Origin: Sodiomyces alkalinus F11 | Lineage: Eukaryota; Ascomycota; Sordariomycetes; Glomerellales; Plectosphaerellaceae | DNA: 64,000 nucleotides | Reading direction: 5' to 3' | NCBI RefSeq assembly: GCF_003711515.1 | Contig: NW_021167088.1 | Location: forward strand, 1,015,769 to 1,079,768 | In this document: in pieces, positions 24,034 through 34,783 of the stretch | Layout of the letters: each line of letters begins with the position of its first letter | Numbering within the stretch: position 1 is the first letter of the stretch | Position numbers and translations under genes: made by a program | The notes under the pieces: model-generated | The model's input: only the letters and a program-made list of their open reading frames with translations | Database searches by the model: none | What the model was told of the DNA's origin: nothing

Positions 24034-27000
24034 ATGCGACAGATTGTACATGGGCACTTCTGGAGGGGCCCAACAGCAACCTGCGGCCGATTGGTGAAAT
24101 CTCATCAAGTGCGCCCCCATATTGGCGTGATACGATGGCAACCCTCCGTCGCCCTCAGCACCGACACAGCTAAGATCGAATCTTCTTCGCCAGACCAGGT
24201 ACAGGGACACGGGAAGAGTCTAGCGAGTAAGGGAATTTGCGGCTTCCATTTCCATTCGCATGTCTGCAGTCCGTTGATCCCTCTTGAGCTAACAGAACGG
24301 TTCTGCAACCCAGTCCCGTCGCAACCACGTTTTAACGAGATCGGCGTTCAGCAACTCAGTTCCCACATCCATGGCCAAATATTTCCCAACGGGAATTCTC
24401 CCCCGCCGGCGGCTCTTGTAGAGCTCGCTAAAGATCACTTGCGCAGACATGATCTACTGGGGAAAAATACCGACAACAGCGATCCTATCGCGTTCGACCT
24501 GCCCCCACTGCACGGCCGATCTCTCGACGAACACTTTCACAAACTTGGGGTGGACTGCGCTGAGCCATACCTAACCATGGCGAAGCAATTTGTCGTTGCC
24601 AATGCGCCCCCGAAACCCCGGAAGTGGGTCCGCCGCAGCGGGTGGACCAAATACCATGCGGACGGACGTGCCGAACCTGTCGATGCGCCCGACGATACGA
24701 TCCTTTGCTTCGATACTGAGGTCATGTGGAAGGAGAGCTCATTTGCCGTCATGGCCTGCGCTCAAAGCCCCACGGCCTGGTATGCCTGGTTGTCGCCGTG
24801 GCTATTAGGCGAATCCGACAACGACCGCCACCTGATCCCCCTGGGCGATCCATCCAGAGAGCGCATCATCGTGGGCCACAACATTGGATACGATAGGGCC
24901 CGTATTCTGGAGGAGTACGACGTACGCCAAACGCGGAATGCTTACCTGGATACCATGTCCTTGCACGTCGCCGTCAACGGCATGTGCTCCCAGCAGCGGC
25001 CGACTTGGATGAGGCACAAGAAGAACCGGGAGCTCCGGGAACGCATTGCCACTCAGTCAGAGGACGTACAACTGGCCGAGCTTCTGAGGAATAGTGCGCT
25101 ACGTCAAGAAGAGGAGGACCTGTGGGTCGAGCGCAGCTCCGTCAATTCCCTGCGGGATGTTGCCAAATTCCATCTCGACGTCGCCATCGACAAAGCGATC
25201 CGAGACGAGATGGGAACCCTAGACCGAAATGGAGTCCTCGGAAAACTGGACGAGATGTTGGACTACTGTGCTGCTGACGTCGCCATAACCCACCGAGTCT
25301 TCCAGGTCGTGTTCCCCAACTTCCTCTCCACCTGCCCTCATCCCGTGAGCTTTGCCGCTCTCCGACACCTCTCCTCCGTCATTCTCCCCGTGAATACGTC
25401 CTGGGACGCCTACATTGCGAACGCCGAAGCCACCTACCAGAAGCTTTCTGACGCTGTCGTGGAACGGCTGGTTGGCCTGACGGAGGAGGCGTTGAAGATC
25501 AAGGATTGTCCGGAGATCTGGGGCAACGATCCGTGGCTAAAGCAACTGGACTGGTCTGGGCAGGAGATCAGGATGGTGAAGGGAAAGAAGAAGAATGACC
25601 CTCCCCGGCCTGCTGCGAGGCAGAAAAAGCCCGGTATGCCCCAGTGGTACAAGGATCTGTTTCCGAAGAATGACGCACCCATCAACATCAGCGTCAGGAC
25701 GCGGATCGCTCCGTTGCTTCTCAAGCTTTCCTGGGACGGGCGTCCCCTTTTCTGGTCGGATACATATGGCTGGACCTTTCGGGTCTCGAAATCAGAGGCT
25801 CCCAAATACCTCAGCAAGCAGATGATACGGTGCGACTTTAGCGACGAGAAAATCGATGCCCCGAGGGAAGACGTCCAGGGAGTGTACTTCAAGCTACCAC
25901 ATAAGGATGGTCCGACAGCGAGGTGCACCAACCCCATGGCCAAGAGCTATCTGTCATACTTCGAGAGCGGGGCGCTCTCGTCCACATACTCCTACGCTAA
26001 GGAGGCGCTGGAAATGAACGCATCCTGTTCATACTGGATCAGCGCACGAGACCGGATTATGTCTCAGATGGTTGTCTACGGCGATGATCTGGCGAACAAC
26101 AAGAAGACCGGGGCAGAAATCCCAAGCGACCAGGGATTCATTCTCCCGCAGGTCATCCCGATGGGGACGATCACCAGGAGAGCCGTCGAGAACACGTGGC
26201 TCACGGCCAGCAATGCTAAGAAGAACAGGGTAGGATCGGAGTTGAAGGCCATGGTCAAGGCCCCACCGGGCTACAGCTTCGTCGGTGCCGATGTCGACTC
26301 GGAAGAGTTGTGGATCGCGAGTTTGATGGGGGACGCTACCTTCAAGCTCCACGGCGGCAATGCCATCGGCTTCATGACCCTGGAAGGCACAAAGGCGGCA
26401 GGCACCGATCTCCACTCCCGGACGGCTAGCATCCTCGGCATCACGAGGAATGATGCCAAGGTGTTCAACTACGGCCGTATTTACGGCGCGGGGTTGAAGT
26501 TCGCCGCGCAGCTCCTGCGCCAGTTCAACCCGACGCTGTCGGAGAAGGAGACGCTGGAGATCGCGTCTAGACTGTATGCCAACACGAAAGGGACCAAAAC
26601 GAACAGGAAGATCTTGCACAAGCGACCCTTCTGGCGGGGCGGGACCGAGTCGTTCGTTTTCAACAAACTCGAGGAGTTTGCGGAGCAAGAGCGACCACGG
26701 ACGCCCGTGCTAGGCGCGGGCATCACCGAGGCGTTAATGGGGCGCTACATCAACAAAGGCGGCTACCTCACTTCCCGCATCAACTGGGCCATTCAGTCTT
26801 CGGGCGTCGACTATCTCCATCTCCTCGTCGTGGCCATGGACTACTTGACGCGCCGTTTCAACATCGATGCTCGTGTCGCCATCACTGTCCATGACGAGAT
26901 CAGATACCTGGTGAAGAACGACGACAGGTATCGTGCGGCCATGGCGCTGCAGGTCGCCAACATTTGGACGAGGGCCATGTTCGCCGAGCAGGTCGGCATC

Positions 27001-27552
27001 CACGACCTCCCGCAGTCGTGCGCATACTTCTCCGCCATCGACATCGACCACGTCCTGCGCAAGGAGGTGGACATGGACTGCGTCACGCCCAGTCACCCGA
27101 CCTCCATCCCGCCGGGTGAAAGTATTGACATCCAGACCCTTCTGGACAAGGGGTCCGAGGCGCACCTCGACCCGAATATCGTCCCGGACCCGGCACGCGC
27201 GCCCAAGCTGGACGGTATCCCCTACACGCCGCGGACGCCCGTGATGGCTTCGCTCCAGCAAGCCGAGAAACACGACCTCGCGTTCCTCCGGGCGCAGATT
27301 GCCGAGAACGAGAAGGAACTCGGCGAGATCATGAAGGAGCAGCGGAAGACGCTCCCTGCTGCGATGACGAAGAAGACGGGCAAGGGCCGGCTGCCGTACT
27401 ACTCGTACCCTTCGCTGGTCCCGACCGAGGAACCGCTGACGGTGTCGGCTGCATTGGGCAACAAGTTCATGCGATATGATGGCAAGGCCAAGTGGGATTG
27501 GAAGAGGGCGAAGAACGGCGTTGGGCGGACTGGGCCGACCTCTAGGCTATAG
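24034..27552 (+). CDS. MIP1: MIP1, mitochondrial DNA polymerase gamma catalytic subunit
   Basis: This is the replicative polymerase of mitochondrial DNA, a family A enzyme with 3'-5' proofreading. One uninterrupted frame gives 1172 aa. The three exonuclease motifs are present: ILCFDTEVMWK (about residue 223), VGHNIGYDRARI (about 279) and YCAADVAITHRVF (about 410). The polymerase motifs follow: A, VGADVDSEELWIASL (about 749); B, RNDAKVFNYGRIYGAG (about 805); C, VAITVHDEIRYLV (about 947). All catalytic acids appear intact. The first 90 residues are the only uncertain part. The initial stretch MRQIVHGHFWRGPT is basic with few acids, as expected for a mitochondrial presequence. However, residues 56-88 look unconserved and may hide an unrecognised intron or an alternative first exon starting at 24008. 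Confidence 0.93.
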   Translation: MRQIVHGHFWRGPTATCGRLVKSHQVRPHIGVIRWQPSVALSTDTAKIESSSPDQVQGHGKSLASKGICGFHFHSHVCSPLIPLELTERFCNPVPSQPRFNEIGVQQLSSHIHGQIFPNGNSPPPAALVELAKDHLRRHDLLGKNTDNSDPIAFDLPPLHGRSLDEHFHKLGVDCAEPYLTMAKQFVVANAPPKPRKWVRRSGWTKYHADGRAEPVDAPDDTILCFDTEVMWKESSFAVMACAQSPTAWYAWLSPWLLGESDNDRHLIPLGDPSRERIIVGHNIGYDRARILEEYDVRQTRNAYLDTMSLHVAVNGMCSQQRPTWMRHKKNRELRERIATQSEDVQLAELLRNSALRQEEEDLWVERSSVNSLRDVAKFHLDVAIDKAIRDEMGTLDRNGVLGKLDEMLDYCAADVAITHRVFQVVFPNFLSTCPHPVSFAALRHLSSVILPVNTSWDAYIANAEATYQKLSDAVVERLVGLTEEALKIKDCPEIWGNDPWLKQLDWSGQEIRMVKGKKKNDPPRPAARQKKPGMPQWYKDLFPKNDAPINISVRTRIAPLLLKLSWDGRPLFWSDTYGWTFRVSKSEAPKYLSKQMIRCDFSDEKIDAPREDVQGVYFKLPHKDGPTARCTNPMAKSYLSYFESGALSSTYSYAKEALEMNASCSYWISARDRIMSQMVVYGDDLANNKKTGAEIPSDQGFILPQVIPMGTITRRAVENTWLTASNAKKNRVGSELKAMVKAPPGYSFVGADVDSEELWIASLMGDATFKLHGGNAIGFMTLEGTKAAGTDLHSRTASILGITRNDAKVFNYGRIYGAGLKFAAQLLRQFNPTLSEKETLEIASRLYANTKGTKTNRKILHKRPFWRGGTESFVFNKLEEFAEQERPRTPVLGAGITEALMGRYINKGGYLTSRINWAIQSSGVDYLHLLVVAMDYLTRRFNIDARVAITVHDEIRYLVKNDDRYRAAMALQVANIWTRAMFAEQVGIHDLPQSCAYFSAIDIDHVLRKEVDMDCVTPSHPTSIPPGESIDIQTLLDKGSEAHLDPNIVPDPARAPKLDGIPYTPRTPVMASLQQAEKHDLAFLRAQIAENEKELGEIMKEQRKTLPAAMTKKTGKGRLPYYSYPSLVPTEEPLTVSAALGNKFMRYDGKAKWDWKRAKNGVGRTGPTSRL

Positions 27553-28376
27553 GCCAAGTTTCCTCTCTGGGTGGGAACATTTTTTGCTTTTGAAGCTGGA
27601 GAAGGGGAGCTGTACGGTGTATGAGTATCATTGTATGATCACGGTAACATACAGGACGGCCGGGACACCGTCTCTAGGGATTTCATTTGTTTCAATGGCT
27701 TCTTGGTGGGGGGTGTAGGCACTTCAAAACGACTGGAAAGGGGGGATGAGCGAAGGGGATGCTCGCAAGCGCAAGGCGTTGGATTCGGACGACTACCTAC
27801 TTGTACAGACACCATGCTGGAGGAATATCGAACTACCTCTCCTGTACTGTTATTACACTATTGTGGACAATGCTAATTAATCTTTGAAGAAATCACTGGC
27901 CTTCTGGTTAAGATATCTATGCCTATAGTTGTTATTTCGGGATGTCAAGCATTATCAGTAATAGAGCATTCATGGCTTTTGGGCATTAGATGCACCCTAC
28001 CTTGCCAACGGAGGGGCTGGTGAACCGGACACTGGAGAAGGAAAGGCCATGCATGTCAACAAGACTATCGTGACCGGACAAGTTGGCTAGGCGATGCTTT
28101 GAACGGGATATATGAGTAGAAAGGGTAGAAAGGCTTTCTCTCCACTACATTATTTCACATGCCTTCTTCACCATTTCCAGCGCTTTGTCTTTCTTTGCGT
28201 CATTCCATCCCTTTGGCTGTTACAGCTTTGTGCATGAAAACAGGCATCACCACCAGGCATCACATTAAGAATCTGGAATCCTGTGCGCAGAACCAGTCTC
28301 ATATCATCACAGAGCAACAGACCTTGATCTTGACCAAGACCTTATCAACACCTTTACCCTTCTCAAAACAACACCC
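27553..28376. other. Intergenic
   Basis: This holds the MIP1 3' UTR and the promoter and leader of the small membrane protein gene at 28377. A GGATATATGAG word near 28107 could be a weak TATA element. No coding potential was recognised. Confidence 0.5.
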
Positions 28377-28961
28377 ATGCTTGCCACCAAGCTCCTCATT
28401 CTGTTCCTCAGCCTCCTAGGTCATGGTTATGGAGCCATCATCACGGCCCGCAAGATAGATGATAGGCTGATAGGACCCATCACTATTGGGATCGTTGCCG
28501 CCGTCCTTGTCTTTGGCGTCGGTGGTCGCCTGGCCTGGAAACACCGCGAACACATCTCCGGCATCATCAGGTCAGGTCGCCGTCCCCGCAAGCGCGCTGC
28601 GTCCATGCAGGGTCTTCCTCCCACGCCCCGGACTACCACCCCTGCCTCGGACCAAAGCAGCCCGGTTGTTTCCTCGGTCATGGAGCTGACCGAATTGCCC
28701 GCTGGTGTGCGGCCTCGGCACTCTGAGGACGAGGTCGTCTCTCTTCGCGGTTTTCTCGAGGGGATCAACATGTCCTCGGGGTATAATGCTGGCAGAAACA
28801 GAAACGAGAACGAGAACGAGAATGAGAACGAGAACGAGAACCGTGGTGGCAGCGACGACAGTGACAGTGCTACCAAGGAGAAGGAAGGCAAGAAGACCAT
28901 CATCCCTTTCGGTCGTTCGGACTCTGGTCCTCTGGGCCGAGTGTGGGGGGAGGGGCGTTGA
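28377..28961 (+). CDS. Small single-pass membrane protein, unknown function
   Basis: I do not recognise this gene. The frame gives 194 aa without introns. Residues 1-20 (MLATKLLILFLSLLGHGYGA) look like a cleavable signal peptide. Residues about 34-52 (IGPITIGIVAAVLVFGVGG) form one membrane segment, followed by a basic stop-transfer stretch (RSGRRPRKRAA). The rest is a cytosolic, disordered tail with Ser/Thr/Pro-rich and Asn-Glu repeat segments and a basic end. The ATG is the first in the frame. The topology and tail resemble fungal type I plasma-membrane or cell-wall sensor-like proteins, but the extracellular part is only about 12 residues, too short for a sensor. Antisense frames over this region are lower quality. 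Confidence 0.55.
   Translation: MLATKLLILFLSLLGHGYGAIITARKIDDRLIGPITIGIVAAVLVFGVGGRLAWKHREHISGIIRSGRRPRKRAASMQGLPPTPRTTTPASDQSSPVVSSVMELTELPAGVRPRHSEDEVVSLRGFLEGINMSSGYNAGRNRNENENENENENENRGGSDDSDSATKEKEGKKTIIPFGRSDSGPLGRVWGEGR
28806..28841 (+). repeat. GAGAAC hexanucleotide repeat
   Basis: Tandem GAGAAC/GAGAAT units encode an alternating Asn-Glu tract in the small membrane protein, a likely site of length variation. Confidence 0.9.
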
Positions 28962-31391
28962 AGTGGCATTATGTGGTGGTTTGGCTTATGCGAGTGAGTC
29001 CTCTTCTGCCTAAGGTATGAACCTCTCTTTCTCTTTCTCTTGGCTGTAGTGTGTACTGACGGTTTGTTGAGAGGTATTTTTCCTTTGGTCCCTTTTTGAT
29101 ACCTTGCCCTTCTTTTCTACCTTCCTTTGTTATCACCCTCTTAGTTGTGATTATATATTCAGAGGTCAATAAATGATAAGGGGCCCGCTGAGGAATGGCG
29201 AGTCAAGTTTACCTCGACGTATGGCTGCGTCTCTGCGACCATCGCCCGAACGCCTCTCGACATTAGACGTGTCACGGGTACAACTTACTCGAAGGCACAA
29301 CGGACAACGGGAGGACCAGAACAAGCTGCCATACTTGTAGGAGCTCGGGGCGGCCGGATGCTGTTGACATTCGGACAGCTCGGAAAACAGGTCCCTATTC
29401 TCGGCCGTCATAAAAGTACCTTACCTGTCATGGCAATGGCATCTGCAAAGCCAGCAGTAGCAGAAAGCAGACAGAAGAGGAGAATGAAGAAACGGCAGCT
29501 AATGATGTGGTTCGGGGCCCTGTATGTACAACTACAACGTATACTCATACCTTACTTCGTACCACCCGCCATCTGGACCTGTCAGCCATTAATTACCGTA
29601 GGTGCTAATAAGCATGCCCTAACGAGACTCCGTCCCCACGACAAGAACTGGCGATTCGAGGCTGGATTCGGTTTGTTCCCGACCGCGATCCCGCCAGCCC
29701 GTCCCCACAGGTACTCCGTACCAACAGCGATGACGACGTATTCTTTCGAGTTCAGTACCTTACTACCTTATCAGTGCTCCGTCAGTACTCGGTACGACCA
29801 GTAGTAGGTACCTAAGCTACCTTATACCTCAGGTAGGTACGGTGCTATGTGCGGATACGTACTTTGTCAAACTACCTGGTAAGGTAAGCAAGGTACTCAC
29901 CTCTTGTATGTACCTAGGGTACGAATAAAGGACATTTCCGGGCTGTTGCAAACGTTGCAAAAACAAAACGGAATTATGGAGCACGAAGTACAACGTATGG
30001 TACATACAACGTAATTAGTCTGTGTTGAGGAAGCCACGACCCCCAAAACGCACAGTCCACCGCCCTCCTTTAATTACCCGGCGGTCTCTTCTCTTCACAC
30101 CATCACCATCACCATCACTGTCATCACCCTCACCCTCACATTCTTTCAACCCAAAAGAAGAAAGGAGGGGCTCGAGATCTCCGACCAAGGCTGAGCCGCA
30201 AACTAATCACGAATAGGAGGGCTTTTGTTGACCAAGAAATGTCCTTCTTGTCCGATTCTCGTTTATCGTCGTGTCACCTCAACGACGCGACCAAAGACAT
30301 CGAAGAACCCAACATCTACACTAGATCCGTCTAGGGCCATCTGCGAAGTCCGTTGTCAGTGTAGGGTCCACCCTTGTTTTGTTTCATCCACCCTGTAATC
30401 AATCCGGGTTGGTTCCCCCGCCTGTTGCACATGCCGGTCCATCAACAAAACGCAGAACTGGCACAAGATTGGTCGGTTATCCTGCTATTCCGCTACGGAT
30501 ACTCTGCTAATGTATCCGTACGGATACTCACTCGCTTATCCGCCTCCCTCGTAACTCCATTCCTCTATCCTGTCATTTCATTGAATTCGCTTGGCTGTCA
30601 TCGTTCAGCCCACGAGGACCCTGTCGCGCAGAGCAGTCCGTCCTCCAACATTGGACTCAACCCCCAAGAAGACATACGTTGTACACAGGGTAATGGGCAG
30701 GTAGGTGAAGCGTGTTGCTCCCTCAGCTTATCCATTGGAAACTGACCGACTTATGATAGCTAGGGTAACGCAGCAATCCGACGTCCCCGTCCATTTCTCA
30801 TACGGCCACCCCTACTCGAATATTGCATTTCCCATTCGACTTTGCCGTCCGCCGTCCCCAGTCCAGTCCAACCAACTGCCAGTCATCCCCATCTCGAATC
30901 GAAGTCCCCATCATATCTACGAAATACGAAGTAACTCCCCCCCGTCTGTGTACCGGGGACTCGCAGGGTATTTCGCATACTCCTATCGCACAAACTAAAC
31001 GGTCCACGGTCCACGGTCCACAGTTCTCTCATCCGATTCCCTATGTCTTCCTGCCTGCCGGCCGAGGGGCGGCCCGACCTGTAGTCTCCAGTTGTCCAGT
31101 TGTTCATTCTGTTTCCCCCCCTCGAGAAGGAAAGAAAGAAGAAACAAAAGGGAAAAAGGGGGGAAAAGGCACAACATTCGGACCCTCCTTGTGCTAAACC
31201 CTCTGTGCTTCTCCCAATTCCTCCCCACTCCCCCGTATCACCAAACCTCGCTCGAACAGAAGAGGAAAAATAAAAGACCGATCTAGCTTACTGTTCCCCG
31301 CGGCAACTCTCATGGTCGACAAGCCCACGACCCTGCGGATCGACCTTCTCATATTTGTTTGTCTCTCTTGGGCCCCTTGAACTGCACTGCA
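28962..31391. other. Long intergenic region upstream of the zinc-cluster gene
   Basis: No supported gene lies in these 2.4 kb. Visible structure: dense TACCT/AGGTA words at about 29755-29925, one TACTCCGTA at 29712-29720, CAC/ATC-rich triplets at about 30100-30145, three CGGATAC/GTATCCG copies at 30496-30527, three tandem GGTCCAC units at 31001-31021, and a purine-rich run at about 31125-31165. It is probably a long promoter and 5' leader of the regulator at 31392. Confidence 0.5.
30512..30527. promoter_or_regulatory. Perfect palindrome GTATCCGTACGGATAC
   Basis: This is a 16-bp inverted repeat with CCG and CGG half-sites two bases apart. Another direct CGGATAC lies at 30496-30502. CGG triplets are the usual half-sites of Zn2Cys6 factors, and the next gene downstream encodes one, about 870 bp away. 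Autoregulation is a hypothesis only. Confidence 0.4.
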
Positions 31392-33985
31392 ATGGAGTCG
31401 ACTGTCTTGAACGCCGAGGTTCCACCTCCAGCCAGCAATGGCATTCCTAGGACCAATGGGTCCCCGACTAATCCCCCGACCGTGGTGCCCGACACCAACC
31501 AAGAATCAACGCCGCCCGCCGCCCAAAGTGCCCGCGACTCGTCCAGCGCGCCGTCGTCGGCGACCAGCGAAACACAATCGTCGCAACAGTCGAACCAAGC
31601 ACCTTCTGTTCCGGCAGCATGTCTGGCTTGCGTACGTCTTTTTTTTTCTTTTTCTTTTTTCTTCTTCTCTCGTTGGACATGCCCGCCCGCAGTCCTTTGC
31701 TCCTCCCCCTCCCCCTCCCCCTCCCCCTCTCCCTCTCCCTCTCCCTCTCCCTCATCATGTCATGTCCCCATGCGTAGTATCGTGTCGTACTTCGTAGCTC
31801 TTCCTAAAGAGCTCGTCGGTCCCCCATGCTGGTTCGGTCCGACCCCTGATGGTCGCCGATCAATATTATCCTCTATTATGAGCCCTCTTCCCGAAACGGG
31901 GGTGGTGAAGATATGCGAAACCAGAGACTGACCGATCACGTCCCTGTAGCGCGGGAAGCACCTCAAGTGCGATGGCCAGAATCCATGCGGCCGATGCACG
32001 ACATCCGATACGGAGTGCGTCTACATCGCCTCTCGGCGCGGCTACCGGGGCCCAAGGAGGGGGACCGCTGCCAATCCGAACAAGAGGGCCCGTTCGACTT
32101 CGCCCACCCCGGGCCTCCCTAACGGCGATAGCTGTCCCATGCTGCTCGGCGCAGCTGCTCCGAGCGTCATGCCGACCGCCATGCCCGCCGCCATGGCTGC
32201 TGCCTTTCATGCTGGTCCGGTCGGTCCGGTCGGTCCGGTTGGCCCGAGCCCGCCAACGATGACCTTCAACGGCGCCCATCACCTCAGCCATGTCAGTAAC
32301 CTTCAGCTATACCGCCCGTACGGGAGCACGAACGGCTACCACGGCACGCAGCTGGCCCTGAACCAGCATGGCCTCATCCCCGCCCAAGTCCCCGTGCAGA
32401 CCCCGGCCGAGCGCTGTATCGACTCCTTTTACCGCCACTTCCACGCCGGCCACCCTTTCGTGCTGCCCAAGGAGTGGTTCTTCCGAATCCTCGCCGACAC
32501 CAATGTGGAGCCCCTCCTGGCCGCCATGCGCTGGGTAGGATCCCTCTTCATCGACATTGGCCCGGCCCGCGCCGGGTTTTACGAGGAGGTCTTGCGCTTG
32601 GTGCAAGACCCGTCCACCAAGAAGGACGGCTTTCTCGTCCAAGCCCTGATCCTCCTGATCGTCGGTACGGATGGGAACTGTCAGCAAGAGAAAGCGCGCC
32701 AGCTCCTTGCCGATGCCGAACGCATCGCCCTCGAGATCGAGCTGAATAGCCGCGCATTCGCCACCATCCATGGGCGCGGCATCCCGATCCTCGAGGAGAG
32801 CTGGCGGAGGACGTGGTGGGATCTATACATTGTAGACGGCATGGTGGCTGGCGTCCACCGCCAGACCAACTTTCTCCTCTTTGATGTTCCTGCTGATGTC
32901 GGTTTGCCATGTGAAGAGCATCAGTTTCTCTCCGGTGTAAGTTGCCTGACCCATGTAAATGAAAACAAAACAAAAAAAAAAGGAAAAGAAGAAGGAAATG
33001 GAAACAAAAAACCCCCCCAGGGGCACGGGTGTGAGACAGGACGGGCCTGGGAAGAAACCTCCAACTAACTTGGCACCAAAGACCATTCCGCAGCCCATGT
33101 ATCTCGAAGATCTGGAAGACCGCGAGTTTTCCGGGGAACAGCGCGAATTCTCGTCCTTTGCGTACCGCATCGCTGCCGGTCGTAATCTAGGCAGATTCAT
33201 GCGTGTGCCTCCCATCTTCGGACCCGATGACGAGAATCTGGCCCGCATCGAGGCCCTCCTGACCAACTGGCGTATGCATCTACCGGCTTCCAAGAAGGAC
33301 GCCCTGAGCCAGAAGCTTCAGTCTGATGAGATGATTTTCCAGGCCAGCATGATGACGCATGCGTATGTTGAACCAATTCTTTTCTTCTTCTTCTTCCCCC
33401 CCCGGAAACCCATCATCATGCTGACCACACATCCCGTTCAGTACGTCGATAATGCTCCACCAGCCACACTCCCAGCTCGACTCATCACCAGCCCGCTCCG
33501 TTACTTCATGCGCGCCGCACCGTCCCGTACCATCTGGCGACTATTTCAACGCCCATACCAGCCACACGATTCAGTCGGCCGCGGAGATCAGCAAGATGAT
33601 CACCCACCGCGTTCCCCTCCTATCCCACACCCACTTCTTCACCTGCGTCATCACCCTCTCGTCCATCGTACACCTCAGCAAATGGGCCCTCTTCTTCATC
33701 CCCCACGACGACGACGAGCTGCGCCAGCAGTTGCGCCTCAACATCGGGGCCCTAACAGAGCTCGCGGCCGTCTGGAAAGCGGCGGGGACGGCGTCGGGCC
33801 AGGTCAAGGGCGTGGCGCAGGAAATCTACCGCGCCAAGAAGGCCTCGCAGGTGAACCCGGCCTATTGGGCTGGTTACACCTCCGAGGAGGTCATGACTAG
33901 TATCGCGGCGGACGAGTCCATCATGAGCGAAATCGAGACTGGCCTCACGGGAACCATGGGCTCCATACCCCATCTCATGTCATGA
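31392..33985 (+). CDS. Zn2Cys6 fungal transcription factor
   Basis: Four exons are called: 31392-31631, 31950-32936, 33094-33362 and 33442-33985. Introns are 318, 157 and 79 nt. They join to 679 aa. The zinc cluster has the canonical spacing C-x2-C-x6-C-x5-C-x2-C-x6-C (C77, C80, C87, C93, C96, C103). The first intron splits it after C80. A basic linker (SRRGYRGPRRG) follows, then a GPV repeat segment. A fungal-specific transcription-factor domain covers the rest, with conserved-looking stretches near the ends of exons 2-4 (WWDLYIVDGMVAG, YLEDLEDREF, HRVPLLSHTHFFTCVITL). It should act in the nucleus on CGG-type sites. Its target pathway cannot be told from sequence. The start is the first in-frame ATG. 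The long first intron is less certain than the others. Confidence 0.87.
31702..31752 (+). repeat. CCCCCT/CTCCCT repeat inside intron 1
   Basis: Tandem pyrimidine hexamers lie within the first intron of the zinc-cluster gene. Confidence 0.85.
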
Positions 33986-34783
33986 AGCTTTGACGTGAAC
34001 TCCCGGGTCACCAGTTCCCTGACTGCTATACCACGAAGTGGTAAAACGGACAGGGAGATATCGGCAAGTAACGAGTCACACGTCACCAGTGGGTTGGTGT
34101 ATTTCCCAGCCGTGAACCATGGCCGGAAACCCAGGAAACAGGTGACTTATATCTACGATGAACATGGGATAGTATTTGCCAAAAGTCTCATCAATTGGTG
34201 ATTGAAGACACCTCCTTATAGGATGGGGTAATAAGGGGGTATGAAACAACGAATAATATAAACAAACCGAGACCAAGTCCAAAATGGACGGAACGGCTTC
34301 AAAACAGACTTCAAACGGAAACGCCAGGCATCTGGAAAAACAGGGCATCATCAATAAGAGAACGGGTCTCAAATTTAATTTCACAATATACGCAGTCATG
34401 ATAGGACCATCTATATACGCATTGGTTTCTTCTCGTCAAGTAGACATTCACTATTCATCCTCCCACGACGGTGAAGTGATGGCAAAGGGGGCAAAGATGG
34501 ATAGGTAGGTAGGTAGGTAGGTAGCGAGGAATAACGTGAACCGGATACAAAATCCGACGGAGCAAAAAATCCCACCCTGGCGCCAACGCCTTGATTGTTC
34601 TCATCATCCATGACATGAATAATTACATGACAGAAACCTCCCTCTCCCCCTTTTCAGGTCTTCTTCGCACAGTCTTCTTCACAGTTCCTGTCAATAACTC
34701 CACGACCCCCCTCCAAGGGCTCACTCACTCCCGCCACCGCGGCCGCTCGTCGTGAGCCCGCGTCGCCCGGGTCGGGTCGCCTC
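33986..34783. other. Intergenic, convergent 3' regions
   Basis: This lies between the ends of the zinc-cluster gene (+) and the b561-type gene (-). It holds only the AGGT repeat at 34503-34524 and low-complexity sequence. Confidence 0.6.
34503..34524. repeat. AGGT tetranucleotide microsatellite
   Basis: Five to six tandem AGGT units lie in a convergent 3' region. Confidence 0.9.

Noticed and set aside
32959..33900. Continuous frame through introns 2 and 3 of the zinc-cluster gene
   Set aside because: It crosses clear GT-AG introns and changes to a low-complexity reading after 33363, while the spliced frame keeps family-like sequence.
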